Positions 36,412 through 44,905 of a DNA stretch of 64,000 nt are shown here, piece by piece; position 1 is the stretch's first letter; each line of letters opens with the position of its first letter. The notes under the pieces were generated by a model. That model had not been told where the DNA came from, did not search any database, and worked only from the letters and a program-made list of their open reading frames with translations. The stretch comes from Saprospiraceae bacterium (GTDB lineage Bacteria > Bacteroidota > Bacteroidia > Chitinophagales > Saprospiraceae), in assembly GCA_016710265.1 (NCBI GenBank), contig JADJJL010000001.1, forward strand, positions 310,001 to 374,000, written 5' to 3'. The position numbers were made by a program, and so were the translations under genes.

Positions 36412-37423
36412 AACCACCTTCTGTACAATTGGTACAGATATCAATGGATTTTCTATTTTGGAGAACAGCGTGTCTGAAATTCTGATACGCTTTATTCTTC
36501 CATATCGTGCTTAAATTTTCATCTCCTATTTGGCCAAATTGGTATTTGGCATCTTTGTCAAAGCAGCATGGTACCACCCTGCCATCCCAGCTGATGACAC
36601 AACCTTGCCACATTCGCCAACAATGGTTTTGTAATTTGTTTTTAATGCTCCATTCTCCCTGGTCATTTAACCCATAGCGTGAATACAAAGCCTGTTCGGG
36701 AATCAAATTTGATTTTTCTTGATAATCGTAAATTTGGGCTGTTTTAAATTCCAAATGGTCAACACCCCATTTTTCTGCGGCCAATTTTATTTCTCCCAAT
36801 TCTTGCTCATTGTGTTTAAATACAATGGTCTGGAGTATTAAATAAGGGGAGACTGATTTGCGAATTCTTTTGGCTTCCACCAAATTTTCAATCCCTTGGA
36901 TGACCTTGTCCACCTGACCTTCGACCCTATACTTTTGATACGTTTCTTGGTTAATTCCGTCTAAGGAAATTATAATTCTATCCAGTCCTGAATCAATAAT
37001 TTTTTGGCAAGTGGCAGGATCTAAGAAATGGGCATTGGTAGAAACAATGGTATAGATATTCAATTGGTGCGCCATTGAAATCATTTCAAGCAATCTCGGA
37101 TGGATGAATGGTTCCCCTTGAAAATAAAAAGTAAGACTCATGATATGTTTGTGAGCCTCTTTCAGAAAACGATGGAAGAGTTCCATTTTAAGATTACCGG
37201 TGGGTCTAGTAAAAGAGCGCAAGCCGGATGGACATTCTGTGCAATGCAAATTGCAAGCAGTCGTTGGTTCGATGGAAATTGAGATAGGAAGTCCCCAGTG
37301 CAATGGCCTTTTCAAACTTTTTGACAGGTAATAGGAGATCAAAATCTTTGACGCGTTATACCATTTAGAAATAGAAGACTTTCGGACAAACCGAAACGAA
37401 TCATTGATTTTTGATCTTTTCAC
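36404..37423 (-). CDS. Radical SAM/SPASM protein
   Basis: This is a 339-residue radical SAM enzyme. The 4Fe-4S cluster motif is TTACNLHCTECPSG (C-x3-C-x2-C), followed by FYFQGEPFIHPRLLEM, a GGEP-like SAM contact. Other radical SAM strands are IYTIVSTNAHFL and RIIISLDGINQETY. The C-terminal part has SPASM-type cysteines in CWRMWQGCVISWDGRVVPCCFDKD and DICTNCTEG, which bind auxiliary clusters. SPASM proteins modify peptides, proteins or small molecules; no obvious precursor peptide lies beside it, so the substrate is unknown. It overlaps the metallopeptidase gene tail to tail. Confidence 0.9.
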   Translation of the reverse strand: MKRSKINDSFRFVRKSSISKWYNASKILISYYLSKSLKRPLHWGLPISISIEPTTACNLHCTECPSGLRSFTRPTGNLKMELFHRFLKEAHKHIMSLTFYFQGEPFIHPRLLEMISMAHQLNIYTIVSTNAHFLDPATCQKIIDSGLDRIIISLDGINQETYQKYRVEGQVDKVIQGIENLVEAKRIRKSVSPYLILQTIVFKHNEQELGEIKLAAEKWGVDHLEFKTAQIYDYQEKSNLIPEQALYSRYGLNDQGEWSIKNKLQNHCWRMWQGCVISWDGRVVPCCFDKDAKYQFGQIGDENLSTIWKNKAYQNFRHAVLQNRKSIDICTNCTEGGFT

Positions 37424-37470
37424 TGTTGCAAATATCTCTATTCCCTAAAATATATGGCCAAATGAAAGTT

Positions 37471-37478
37471 TATCTTTG
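37471..37478 (+). promoter_or_regulatory. Minus-7 element of the pth operon
   Basis: TATCTTTG matches TAnnTTTG, 18 bases before the pth ATG at 37496. Confidence 0.55.
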
Positions 37479-37495
37479 CAGCTAATTTGACAAAC

Positions 37496-38074
37496 ATGAA
37501 ATATTTGATCTGCGGACTGGGAAACATGCATATAGACTATATGGGTACGCGGCACAATATAGGTTTTGAGGTAGCAGATGCCCTTGCACAGAAGCACAGA
37601 GGCCAATGGAGTCCGGATACCCATTGTCATAAGACCACGATTAAAATTAAAAATAAAACACTCATTATCATAAAGCCGACCACCTTTATGAATTTAAGTG
37701 GGAAAGCAGTCAGATATTGGATGCAAAAGGAAAAAGTGGAGCTAAATCACATCTTAGTTGTGACAGATGATCTGAACATTGACTTTGGCACCATCAGATT
37801 AAAGCCAGGCGGATCCGACGGTGGACACAATGGTTTAAAGGACATCCAAACCATGTTAGGATCGGTTCAATATCCAAGATTGAGGATTGGCATTGGAGCC
37901 GATTTTTCCAAAGGAAGGCAAGTAAATTATGTCTTAAGCAAATGGACAGATCAAGAATCAAAATGGATACCAGAAATATTAGAAGCTAGCGTCAAAGCCA
38001 TCGAAACCTTCTCATTAGAAGGGATATCTTCTGGCATGAATAAATACAACAGCTTTAAAATCAGTAATCCATGA
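37496..38074 (+). CDS. pth: Peptidyl-tRNA hydrolase
   Basis: The protein releases peptides from peptidyl-tRNA that drops off the ribosome. The ATG at 37496 (MKYLICGLGN) is chosen over an upstream TTG, which lies only eight bases after the minus-7 element. The product is 192 residues, normal for bacterial Pth. Conserved motifs are CGLGNMHIDYMGTRHNIGF (catalytic His in RHNIGF), KPTTFMNLSGKA, VTDDLNIDFGTIRLKPGGSDGGHNGLKDI and RIGIG. Its stop overlaps the DUF2905 gene start (ATGA). Confidence 0.95.
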   Translation: MKYLICGLGNMHIDYMGTRHNIGFEVADALAQKHRGQWSPDTHCHKTTIKIKNKTLIIIKPTTFMNLSGKAVRYWMQKEKVELNHILVVTDDLNIDFGTIRLKPGGSDGGHNGLKDIQTMLGSVQYPRLRIGIGADFSKGRQVNYVLSKWTDQESKWIPEILEASVKAIETFSLEGISSGMNKYNSFKISNP

Positions 38075-38298
38075 GTCAGGAAACCGGAAAATGGATTATT
38101 TTTATAGGTCTTCTTTTGGTAGGAGTGGGGATCCTATTCTATTTATTTGGGCCTTACCTTAAATGGATTGGGAGATTGCCCGGAGACTTCAGAATTGAGA
38201 GGGAAAATTTTAAATTTTACTTTCCATTGACCACTTTAATACTCTTGTCTCTGGTCGTCAATTTATTGTTGAGAGCATGGAAATATTGGAAAGCTTAA
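38071..38298 (+). CDS. DUF2905 small membrane protein
   Basis: This 75-residue protein has two hydrophobic helices, WIIFIGLLLVGVGILFYLF and YFPLTTLILLSLVVNLLL, linked by the family's conserved IGRLPGDFRIERENFKFYFP. It is coupled to pth by a 4-base overlap. Function unknown; the family is widespread in bacteria. Confidence 0.85.
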   Translation: MSQETGKWIIFIGLLLVGVGILFYLFGPYLKWIGRLPGDFRIERENFKFYFPLTTLILLSLVVNLLLRAWKYWKA

Positions 38299-38337
38299 AA
38301 ATTAAAGCGACACATAATAAATATTAATAATATTTAT

Positions 38338-38345
38338 TACCTTTG
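38338..38345 (+). promoter_or_regulatory. Minus-7 element of the polyprenyl-phosphate transferase gene
   Basis: TACCTTTG matches TAnnTTTG, 17 bases before the ATG at 38363. Confidence 0.55.
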
Positions 38346-38362
38346 TGGTACTGACTATTATC

Positions 38363-39418
38363 ATGTACCAGATCATACTTTGTTTTTTAACCGCATTTGT
38401 ACTGACGTATATTACGATACCGTCCATCATAAGGATATCTAAGCATAAAAAGCTGATGGATGTACCCGGTGATAGGGCTTCGCATACACGCAGTGTTCCA
38501 ACCCTAGGAGGCATTGCTATTTTTGGAGGGGTGATTTTTAGTATCATTCTATGGACGCCATTTCAGGTTTTTGGAAATTTACAGTATATCTTATCCGCAT
38601 TTGTGATCATTTTTTTAATTGGTGCCAAGGACGACATTATGCCTTTGACGCCTTATAAAAAAATGTTGGGTCAATTGATCGCAGTACTTATTCTGGTTTT
38701 CAAAGCAAACATCAAGATCACTAGTTTTTATGGCATTTACGGAATCGAAACTTTACCGGAATGGATGAGCATCCTGTTTAGTATTTTTACAATCCTGCTC
38801 ATCATCAATGCATTTAATCTGATCGATGGAATTAATACCTTGTGTGCAAGCACAGGCATACTCATCAGTGTGACCTTGGGCTATTGGTTTAAAGAAGTGG
38901 ATCAAATCGTTTTAAGCATCATTGCATTTTCATTGGTAGGATCTTTGTTGGCATTTTTAAAATACAACATCAGCCCTGCCAAAATATTCATGGGAGATAC
39001 AGGCTCGATGATGGTAGGCACCATTTGTGCCATCCTCGTGATTCGATTTATGGAAATTAATTCTTCCTTGTTGCCGGACAATATGCAAATCCAAGCTGCC
39101 CCCGCTTTGGCCATTGCGATTCTATTCATTCCACTGTATGATACCTTACGGGTATTTGTTTTAAGACTTTTAAAAGGCAAATCTCCTTTCAGCCCCGATA
39201 AGCAACACGTGCACCATGTTTTACTTTCACTTGGACTTAATCATTTACAAACCACTTCTATTTTAATCATTTTAAATACACTAATGATTGGAATAGTCAG
39301 CTTTTTTATTGACTGGGGAAATGTAAACCTCTTGCTTTTAATTGTTGGTATGGGATTAATTTTTTCTGCAGCGATCAACTACATCAATAAGCAGCATTTG
39401 AAGCATCCGAGTTATTAA
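38363..39418 (+). CDS. Undecaprenyl-phosphate sugar-1-phosphate transferase (WecA/TagO/MraY family)
   Basis: I take the ATG at 38363 (351 residues); an in-frame GTG at 38345 overlaps the promoter element. This integral membrane enzyme transfers a HexNAc-1-phosphate from UDP onto undecaprenyl phosphate, starting surface polysaccharide or O-antigen synthesis. Around ten helices are visible. Conserved cytoplasmic motifs are DVPGDRASHTRSVPTLGG, LIGAKDDI (Asp-Asp), NAFNLIDGINTL, IFMGDTGSM and DKQHVHHVLLSLG. It is WecA/TagO-like rather than MraY. It may prime the glycan made by the 8-19 kb cluster, though it is 20 kb away. Confidence 0.9.
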   Translation: MYQIILCFLTAFVLTYITIPSIIRISKHKKLMDVPGDRASHTRSVPTLGGIAIFGGVIFSIILWTPFQVFGNLQYILSAFVIIFLIGAKDDIMPLTPYKKMLGQLIAVLILVFKANIKITSFYGIYGIETLPEWMSILFSIFTILLIINAFNLIDGINTLCASTGILISVTLGYWFKEVDQIVLSIIAFSLVGSLLAFLKYNISPAKIFMGDTGSMMVGTICAILVIRFMEINSSLLPDNMQIQAAPALAIAILFIPLYDTLRVFVLRLLKGKSPFSPDKQHVHHVLLSLGLNHLQTTSILIILNTLMIGIVSFFIDWGNVNLLLLIVGMGLIFSAAINYINKQHLKHPSY

Positions 39419-39654
39419 TTTCATGTAAACTGAGATACTACCTTATTATGTGCACTTCCTGATTTTGTTAATTTATTGTTATTTTAAAAATAATTAGTAA
39501 AATCCCTCATTTATAGAAAAATATACATATATTTGTTGGTAATCTAAGCCTTAATGGCATTAATTTTGCTCAGAGTTATAAGTAAGTTAAATTTTTTTAT
39601 TTATTGGGTATAACAAAATTTTAATAATTAAATTATGTTATTACATATTAATAT

Positions 39655-39662
39655 TACCTTTG
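39655..39662 (+). promoter_or_regulatory. Minus-7 element of the 66-residue peptide/peptidase pair
   Basis: TACCTTTG matches TAnnTTTG, 26 bases before the ATG at 39689. The whole 39419-39688 gap is very AT-rich and shows no other structure. Confidence 0.55.
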
Positions 39663-39688
39663 CAACCCTTTTTAAAGATTAGATTCTT

Positions 39689-39889
39689 ATGCTGCGGAAA
39701 TACGAAATAGACAGAAATGACGATAGCTTCCTTAAGGATGCTCAGCTTATCGACGTTAGCACTTTTGACTTCGATTCTCAGGAGTTCGAAGATGCTGTGG
39801 ATCGATCTATACGTCTTCAGGAAGAGATTGATAGAATGAAATATTCTTCTACTGATGCGGTGTTAAGTAGCATTGTCTGCACCTTATAG
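39689..39889 (+). CDS. 66-residue acidic peptide upstream of the C39-like protein
   Basis: This short protein is rich in Asp/Glu (about 18 of 66) and has a helical middle (EFEDAVDRSIRLQEEIDRM). It ends in KYSSTDAVLSSIVCTL, with a single Cys three residues from the end. There is no signal peptide or membrane helix. The stop lies nine bases before the ATG of the 521-residue cysteine-peptidase-like gene, and a good promoter element precedes it, so the two are probably one transcript with translational coupling. It could be a precursor peptide, an inhibitor or a small partner of the downstream protein. I know no matching family. Confidence 0.6.
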   Translation: MLRKYEIDRNDDSFLKDAQLIDVSTFDFDSQEFEDAVDRSIRLQEEIDRMKYSSTDAVLSSIVCTL

Positions 39890-39898
39890 TGCAGGGCG

Positions 39899-41464
39899 AT
39901 GTCTAAATTTGTACTTTTCCCATTCAATAAAGAAGATTTTTCTAAAGCATTGTGCTTAAAAAATGAACATACTTTACCTCAAGAAGTATTAGCCAAGAAT
40001 CAGTTTAAATATTTTTTTGATTACTTATCATCACCAGATCTTGATGCAAAGACAATTATTGTAGAATTTGATTACGTAAGCAAGGATTATTTGATTGATT
40101 TTGCGACATACTTTGTGACTTGTTTCGAAAAGTATTCCAAGAATTGTATAAGACTACATTTCTTTAATCAACTTCTTAGCCCAGAAGAATTTGAAAATAT
40201 CATTATTAAAAAGACCCAAGACCAATCAGAATTCTGGAGTAAATGCTATTTAGGTTATATAGTTGGAAAGCCTTTGCCTATTAGGGTAATTGGCAAAACT
40301 GTTTTAAAGCACTATCAAAAAATCGATGAGAATGGTAATGATAGAAACTACTTTGGCGTAAGAGATTATTATATAAATGTTTTTGGAAATAAGGTCAAAT
40401 TAGAATCTCTTGGTTACATGGAGCAAGACAGTGTTGTTAGTGTATGCGCTACTTCAGCCATATGGATGATGTTACAAAAAGCTTCCATGACTAAATATGC
40501 TGTTTCCAAAACACCAAGTCAAATAACGGACGAAGCCGATATAGTTGGTACACATGGTGAAAGAATTTTTCCTAACCAGGGTTTATCGGTAAAACAAATA
40601 TCTCAATCAATATATAAATCTGGACTTGTAAGTGATATCAGAACGTCAGATAAAAATCATGAACTAAGCCGATCTTTTTTAAAAAAATATGTATATGCAT
40701 ATGCACCGATTGGCATACCACTTATTTTAGTGCTGGAAGTGCCATATGCGGATAAGGGATCCTTTAAATACGGCCATCATGCAGTTACTGTCGTTGGATA
40801 TAAATTAGGTAATCCGACTTTAAAAGTTACTTACAAGAATACGAACATAAGATTCATTGCAGAAAATGTTACAAAATTATTTACTCATGACGATGCGTGG
40901 GGCCCTTATGCAAGTTTCGATTTTGACAAAGGTGTTAATGTAGAGTATAGATTTGAAACAAAATGGTCGCATGCAGTTAGCCCAACAAAACCCACTCACC
41001 TTACTAATATAATTATTCCCCTATATCACAAAATTAGGATTACATATGAAGATGTTGAAAAAATCGTTGTTGGTATAAATGAATTAATTAATTTAATTTA
41101 TAAATTAGAATTAGATTGGGATATAACTTTGCAATATAGTGAGCAATTCAAGACTGATTCTAAAATATATGAGCTCAATTTAGTAAAAAACATCCTTTTT
41201 ACATCTATGCCTAAGTATATTTGGGTAGCAAAATGCAGTAATAAAAACAAATTACTTTTCGAGATCATATTTGATGCAACGGATGTCGCTATTGGAATGT
41301 TTGGTTTTGCAATATATTTCCATAATAATTCAATAAAAGAAACATTAGGAGATTTTATTTCCAAAGACAACGAAAAGTCAGCAAATGTATTCCACCATGC
41401 TTGCAAAACACAATTTGCAAATTTTATTCTTGAAGAAGCAAAAAAAGACTATTACTCAATATAA
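39899..41464 (+). CDS. C39/papain-like cysteine peptidase-like protein (521 aa)
   Basis: The middle of the protein has a papain-like layout: Gln176 and Cys183 in MEQDSVVSVCATSAIWMML, His294 in KYGHHAVTVVGYKLG, and Asp331 or Asp332 in FTHDDAWGPYASFDF. These match the oxyanion Gln, Cys nucleophile, His and acidic residue of C39-like peptidases. The first ~130 residues and the last ~150 (from about 370) are unrecognised. There is no signal peptide, so it acts in the cytoplasm. It follows the 66-residue peptide gene and faces the long minus-strand gene string, whose last stop is two bases away with no terminator between them. The enzyme class is inference from the motif spacing; the substrate may be the small peptide. 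Confidence 0.6.
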   Translation: MSKFVLFPFNKEDFSKALCLKNEHTLPQEVLAKNQFKYFFDYLSSPDLDAKTIIVEFDYVSKDYLIDFATYFVTCFEKYSKNCIRLHFFNQLLSPEEFENIIIKKTQDQSEFWSKCYLGYIVGKPLPIRVIGKTVLKHYQKIDENGNDRNYFGVRDYYINVFGNKVKLESLGYMEQDSVVSVCATSAIWMMLQKASMTKYAVSKTPSQITDEADIVGTHGERIFPNQGLSVKQISQSIYKSGLVSDIRTSDKNHELSRSFLKKYVYAYAPIGIPLILVLEVPYADKGSFKYGHHAVTVVGYKLGNPTLKVTYKNTNIRFIAENVTKLFTHDDAWGPYASFDFDKGVNVEYRFETKWSHAVSPTKPTHLTNIIIPLYHKIRITYEDVEKIVVGINELINLIYKLELDWDITLQYSEQFKTDSKIYELNLVKNILFTSMPKYIWVAKCSNKNKLLFEIIFDATDVAIGMFGFAIYFHNNSIKETLGDFISKDNEKSANVFHHACKTQFANFILEEAKKDYYSI

Positions 41465-41465
41465 T

Positions 41466-42569
41466 CTATAATGATATCTTTAGACTATTTTTACCTTGCT
41501 TTATAAAGATTATTTTGTATCCCCATTCAGACATTTTATAGTTATTAATAAACTTATTAACCGTTTCGGTTTTATTGGTAAGGAAAATTTCTATATTTCT
41601 TTGCTGCATTTGAGCTGATTCTACTATCCAAGCAAGAGTAGCGTAATCGGGATTTCCATGTTTGCCATCAGCAGAAATTATATATTGATCAGCTGTTACA
41701 TTTTCAAAAAACTCTCTGGTTACATTTCGATCGCTTCCATGATGTGGTACTTTGAGTATATCGAAATGCACTTTCCCATATTTTAGAAGCTTTCTCTTTT
41801 TTAATCCTTCATAGACATAATCTCCTCTGGCATCACCTGTAAACAATACTCTTTTACCACTTCCTTCTACAATAAACACAAGACTACTTAGATTTGGGAC
41901 TGATTTATCTGAATATGATGCCAAATTCACTTGATTCCTATTTATGTATTCTTCTTGCTTTTCAAGCCAAGCTTTCCATTCATCATTTAAGGCTTTCAAG
42001 TTCTCTTTTGATGGCCCTATTATTGTGAATGAAAGTTTATCAAACAATATCGCATCTTCATTATTTTCTAAACTAAAGAATCCATTATCCGAATGCTCAT
42101 TGATTTTAATATCCAAAGCATTCGCTAATGCGGTAAGTCTATTACCTTGATTTATGCTATTAAAAGTGAACACTGAATTGACTGAAGACAAACCATGTTG
42201 TCCAAAAATTGTGTTAATGCTGTTTAACCTGCTAGAAATACTACCATCTAAATCAATTGTCTCAGAAAATGTATTGTGCCATAAATGGTTTATATTAAAT
42301 GAAAGGTTGTCTTCATTATCATTTTCCTCTTTTAATAAAGTAAATAAATCTATAATTCCTTTAATATGATCGTCATCTACATGACTTACCATTATTGCTT
42401 CTAATGTTCCATTGACCCCAACTATCCTTTTCAATTCCTGATTTAAGAAATTCTCAAATACAGTTTTAGGCCCACCATCTATGAGAATATGCTTTGTATC
42501 ACTTGTGTCATTGTACTCAATTAACATTGAATCACCACTAAGTGCTTGTATTACATGAATATTAAACAT
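41466..42569 (-). CDS. ComEC-like metallo-beta-lactamase-fold hydrolase
   Basis: This 367-residue protein starts with the lactamase-fold strand pattern (FNIHVIQALSGDSMLIEY, HILIDGGP). It has the metal motif SHVDDDHIKG with His63, Asp65, Asp67 and His68, as in the ComEC/Rec2-type subgroup. Further ligands are likely in FTGDARGDY and KVPHHGSDRNVT. Members cut nucleic acids or act on phosphoesters; substrate unknown here. It is the last gene of the minus-strand string and overlaps the S8 peptidase gene by eight bases. There is no signal peptide and no membrane domain, unlike full-length ComEC. Confidence 0.82.
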   Translation of the reverse strand: MFNIHVIQALSGDSMLIEYNDTSDTKHILIDGGPKTVFENFLNQELKRIVGVNGTLEAIMVSHVDDDHIKGIIDLFTLLKEENDNEDNLSFNINHLWHNTFSETIDLDGSISSRLNSINTIFGQHGLSSVNSVFTFNSINQGNRLTALANALDIKINEHSDNGFFSLENNEDAILFDKLSFTIIGPSKENLKALNDEWKAWLEKQEEYINRNQVNLASYSDKSVPNLSSLVFIVEGSGKRVLFTGDARGDYVYEGLKKRKLLKYGKVHFDILKVPHHGSDRNVTREFFENVTADQYIISADGKHGNPDYATLAWIVESAQMQQRNIEIFLTNKTETVNKFINNYKMSEWGYKIIFIKQGKNSLKISL

Positions 42570-44895
42570 TTGGAAATATTTTTGAAGATTTACAATTTGT
42601 TGTAATGACTAAAGAAAAGTCTTGTGGACCACGAATTATATTAGAAGCCACAACTGCAATAAAGTATTTACCTGGATTGGCTTCATTTATTCTTATTATT
42701 TCAACATTGTTTAATTTATCAATTTTGCTTCCAATTGGTTTATAAGCACCTTCATTACCAATCCACTTTTGAGTATTGGGATTATTGATGTCTTGAATAT
42801 CTAAGTCTGTAAATAAACTTAGCTTGTTTTGAATTGAACGTCCAGCAAAATCAGTATATGCCAGTGTGATGCGAATCCAACATAGTTGATCAATTTCCAA
42901 CATAAACCTTCTTCTGTTTCCAGTGCTAGCCATTACATAATTAGGATCACTTAATCCATCAAAGCAATATAAATTAAAATCATTTTTTACATTTGGAATA
43001 GCATTTTCAAAATCAATTAGACCAAAACCTTGGTGATTATTTGGTATATTAGGCTCGCCTCTTACTGCATCATCAGATGTTAATTGGATAGTTGAGTTTA
43101 TTATTGTTGCTTTAATTAATGAAGCACTCGGATTGCTCAAACCATGAAGGGTATAATATTGCCGAACCAAAGCAGCCATGCCTGTTACTATGGGTGCTGC
43201 CATGCTTGTACCACACATTAATGCATAATTGGGATTGCCTGGCAAAATTCCATGAAACTCACTTTTAGGTGCTGCCCCTGACTTTGGTGCTGCAATATCT
43301 GTACCAGGAGCAACAACATCTGGTTTAAATCTTATATCATCACATGGTCCTCTACTACTAAATCCAGCCAATGCATTTGGATTGCCAGATACATTCTCAT
43401 CCCCTATTGGTGCATTTGGAAATGAACTACGCCATGCTCCCTTGTGTGTTAAAGTAGAATACCCTCCCTTTGTTCTGGAGTTTCTACTTGCACCCACAGT
43501 TATTCCATTTTTACATGATGCAGGTGAACCAATGGATGAAAGATCTACAAAACCACGATCATCAGAATCAGTATCTTTTCCATCATTACCAGCCGAAAAT
43601 ATTAGCAACATATCCTTATGATTGTAAACAAAATCATCAACTTCTAATGAATTGACAGTGTAGTATGACTCAGTATTTGCTCCCCAACTATTGTTGTGAA
43701 TTCTTACGCCCTCATTATATGCTTCTAAAAACAAGTCTTGCAAATCAACTGGCAGCTCAATTTTACGATCTTTATTTAATAAGGATTGAAATACAAGTTT
43801 TGCTTCAGGTACAACACCTTTGACTATGTCATTTGTATGTTCACTAAGCTTTCCACTACCTATTATTATACCTGACACATGGGTGCCGTGCCCAATCGGA
43901 TCTGAATAGTCATTTACGCGTCCTCTACAAATTATTTTAAGATTTCTGTCTATCAAATCACCATGTTGATCATCGATACCCGTATCCGCAACACCAATGA
44001 TTTGTCCTTCTCCTTTAAAATCAAAAATATTAAAATAATTATGCCCGTTTGCATAAATTGAATGTATTATTGCTTTTGCATATGAGTCATGCAAAGTGGG
44101 TGGAATATACAAGTAAATATTTTGAACCATTGGGTTACTAGAAATTGCAAGATTTATTGCATCAGAAGGAACTGTTTTGATTCTAATTTTAAACTTTGAT
44201 GATCCCAAAATTTCAATTCCTATATCCTTAAGCCACTGTTCAATCTCATCTTTATTATTAATATCATGTAAGTATACATCATAAACTTTTGCTTCTACTT
44301 CGTGTGTATAAATATTACCAGATGTATCCATTGATTTTTCTATGATAGTATTTTTTTCATAAACATTCTTGTTTTTAAAATGATCATACATTTCATTTTC
44401 ATCCATTTCTCTGACTCCAGTATCAACCTTATTATATAATTGAATGGACAGGATATCTTTATGTTTGTTCAACAAATCATGCTGATGACTATCTAATTTA
44501 ACAGTGTATGCATTATTGGATATTTGTGTGTTTATCTCAATACCATTTTTACTTAAATCACTTAATATACTTGATGTTAATGGACCATCAACTTTTATTT
44601 TATAATAATTGATTCCTTCTGAATTTTCTTCTTCTAGTTTTATATCTCTTAATAAAATCTTGTTTTTAAATATTGTTTTTTTCTTTCCTTTAGGTAATGT
44701 TTTACCTTGTGATTCAGTTTGTTCGTCAGTATCAGTAATTGAAAATATCAAGTTCTTTTCAACAAGTTTTTTAATATCATCATCATTAACCTCTCCTTTA
44801 TAAAATGAATCTGTCCTCTCTGTAATGGAAGAAATAATTGAAGATGCCATGGCTTCTTCCTTTTCATGCATAAAATAGACAATTACTTGTTTCAT
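42562..44895 (-). CDS. Cytoplasmic-type subtilisin-like peptidase (S8) with N-terminal modules
   Basis: This is a 777-residue subtilase with no signal peptide. The catalytic residues are Asp304 (GVADTGIDDQHGD), His336 (GHGTHVSG) and Ser564 (CGTSMAAPIVTG). The first ~270 residues contain two similar segments, about 95-160 and 200-265, each ending in a pattern like an S8 propeptide (YTVKLD..., FKIRIKTVP...). They may be tandem inhibitor_I9-like modules. A beta-sandwich C-terminus follows (about 660-770) with NNVEIIRINEANPGKYFIAV, common behind bacterial S8 domains. It is embedded in the large-protein gene string, ten bases after the amidohydrolase. It may process the large proteins; that is inference. 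Confidence 0.88.
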   Translation of the reverse strand: MKQVIVYFMHEKEEAMASSIISSITERTDSFYKGEVNDDDIKKLVEKNLIFSITDTDEQTESQGKTLPKGKKKTIFKNKILLRDIKLEEENSEGINYYKIKVDGPLTSSILSDLSKNGIEINTQISNNAYTVKLDSHQHDLLNKHKDILSIQLYNKVDTGVREMDENEMYDHFKNKNVYEKNTIIEKSMDTSGNIYTHEVEAKVYDVYLHDINNKDEIEQWLKDIGIEILGSSKFKIRIKTVPSDAINLAISSNPMVQNIYLYIPPTLHDSYAKAIIHSIYANGHNYFNIFDFKGEGQIIGVADTGIDDQHGDLIDRNLKIICRGRVNDYSDPIGHGTHVSGIIIGSGKLSEHTNDIVKGVVPEAKLVFQSLLNKDRKIELPVDLQDLFLEAYNEGVRIHNNSWGANTESYYTVNSLEVDDFVYNHKDMLLIFSAGNDGKDTDSDDRGFVDLSSIGSPASCKNGITVGASRNSRTKGGYSTLTHKGAWRSSFPNAPIGDENVSGNPNALAGFSSRGPCDDIRFKPDVVAPGTDIAAPKSGAAPKSEFHGILPGNPNYALMCGTSMAAPIVTGMAALVRQYYTLHGLSNPSASLIKATIINSTIQLTSDDAVRGEPNIPNNHQGFGLIDFENAIPNVKNDFNLYCFDGLSDPNYVMASTGNRRRFMLEIDQLCWIRITLAYTDFAGRSIQNKLSLFTDLDIQDINNPNTQKWIGNEGAYKPIGSKIDKLNNVEIIRINEANPGKYFIAVVASNIIRGPQDFSLVITTNCKSSKIFPNV

Positions 44896-44905
44896 TTTCT
44901 TTAAT

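Noticed and set aside
37487..37495. TTG start for pth
   Set aside because: It lies eight bases after the minus-7 element, and the conserved N-terminus begins at the ATG at 37496.
39419..39688. tRNA or attachment site marking the edge of the unknown block
   Set aside because: No cloverleaf, direct repeat or integrase was seen; only AT-rich sequence and a promoter element.
39689..39889. 66-residue peptide as a clear RiPP or bacteriocin precursor
   Set aside because: No double-glycine or other leader cleavage site, no repeated core residues, and no transporter or modifying enzyme next to it; kept only as a possibility.
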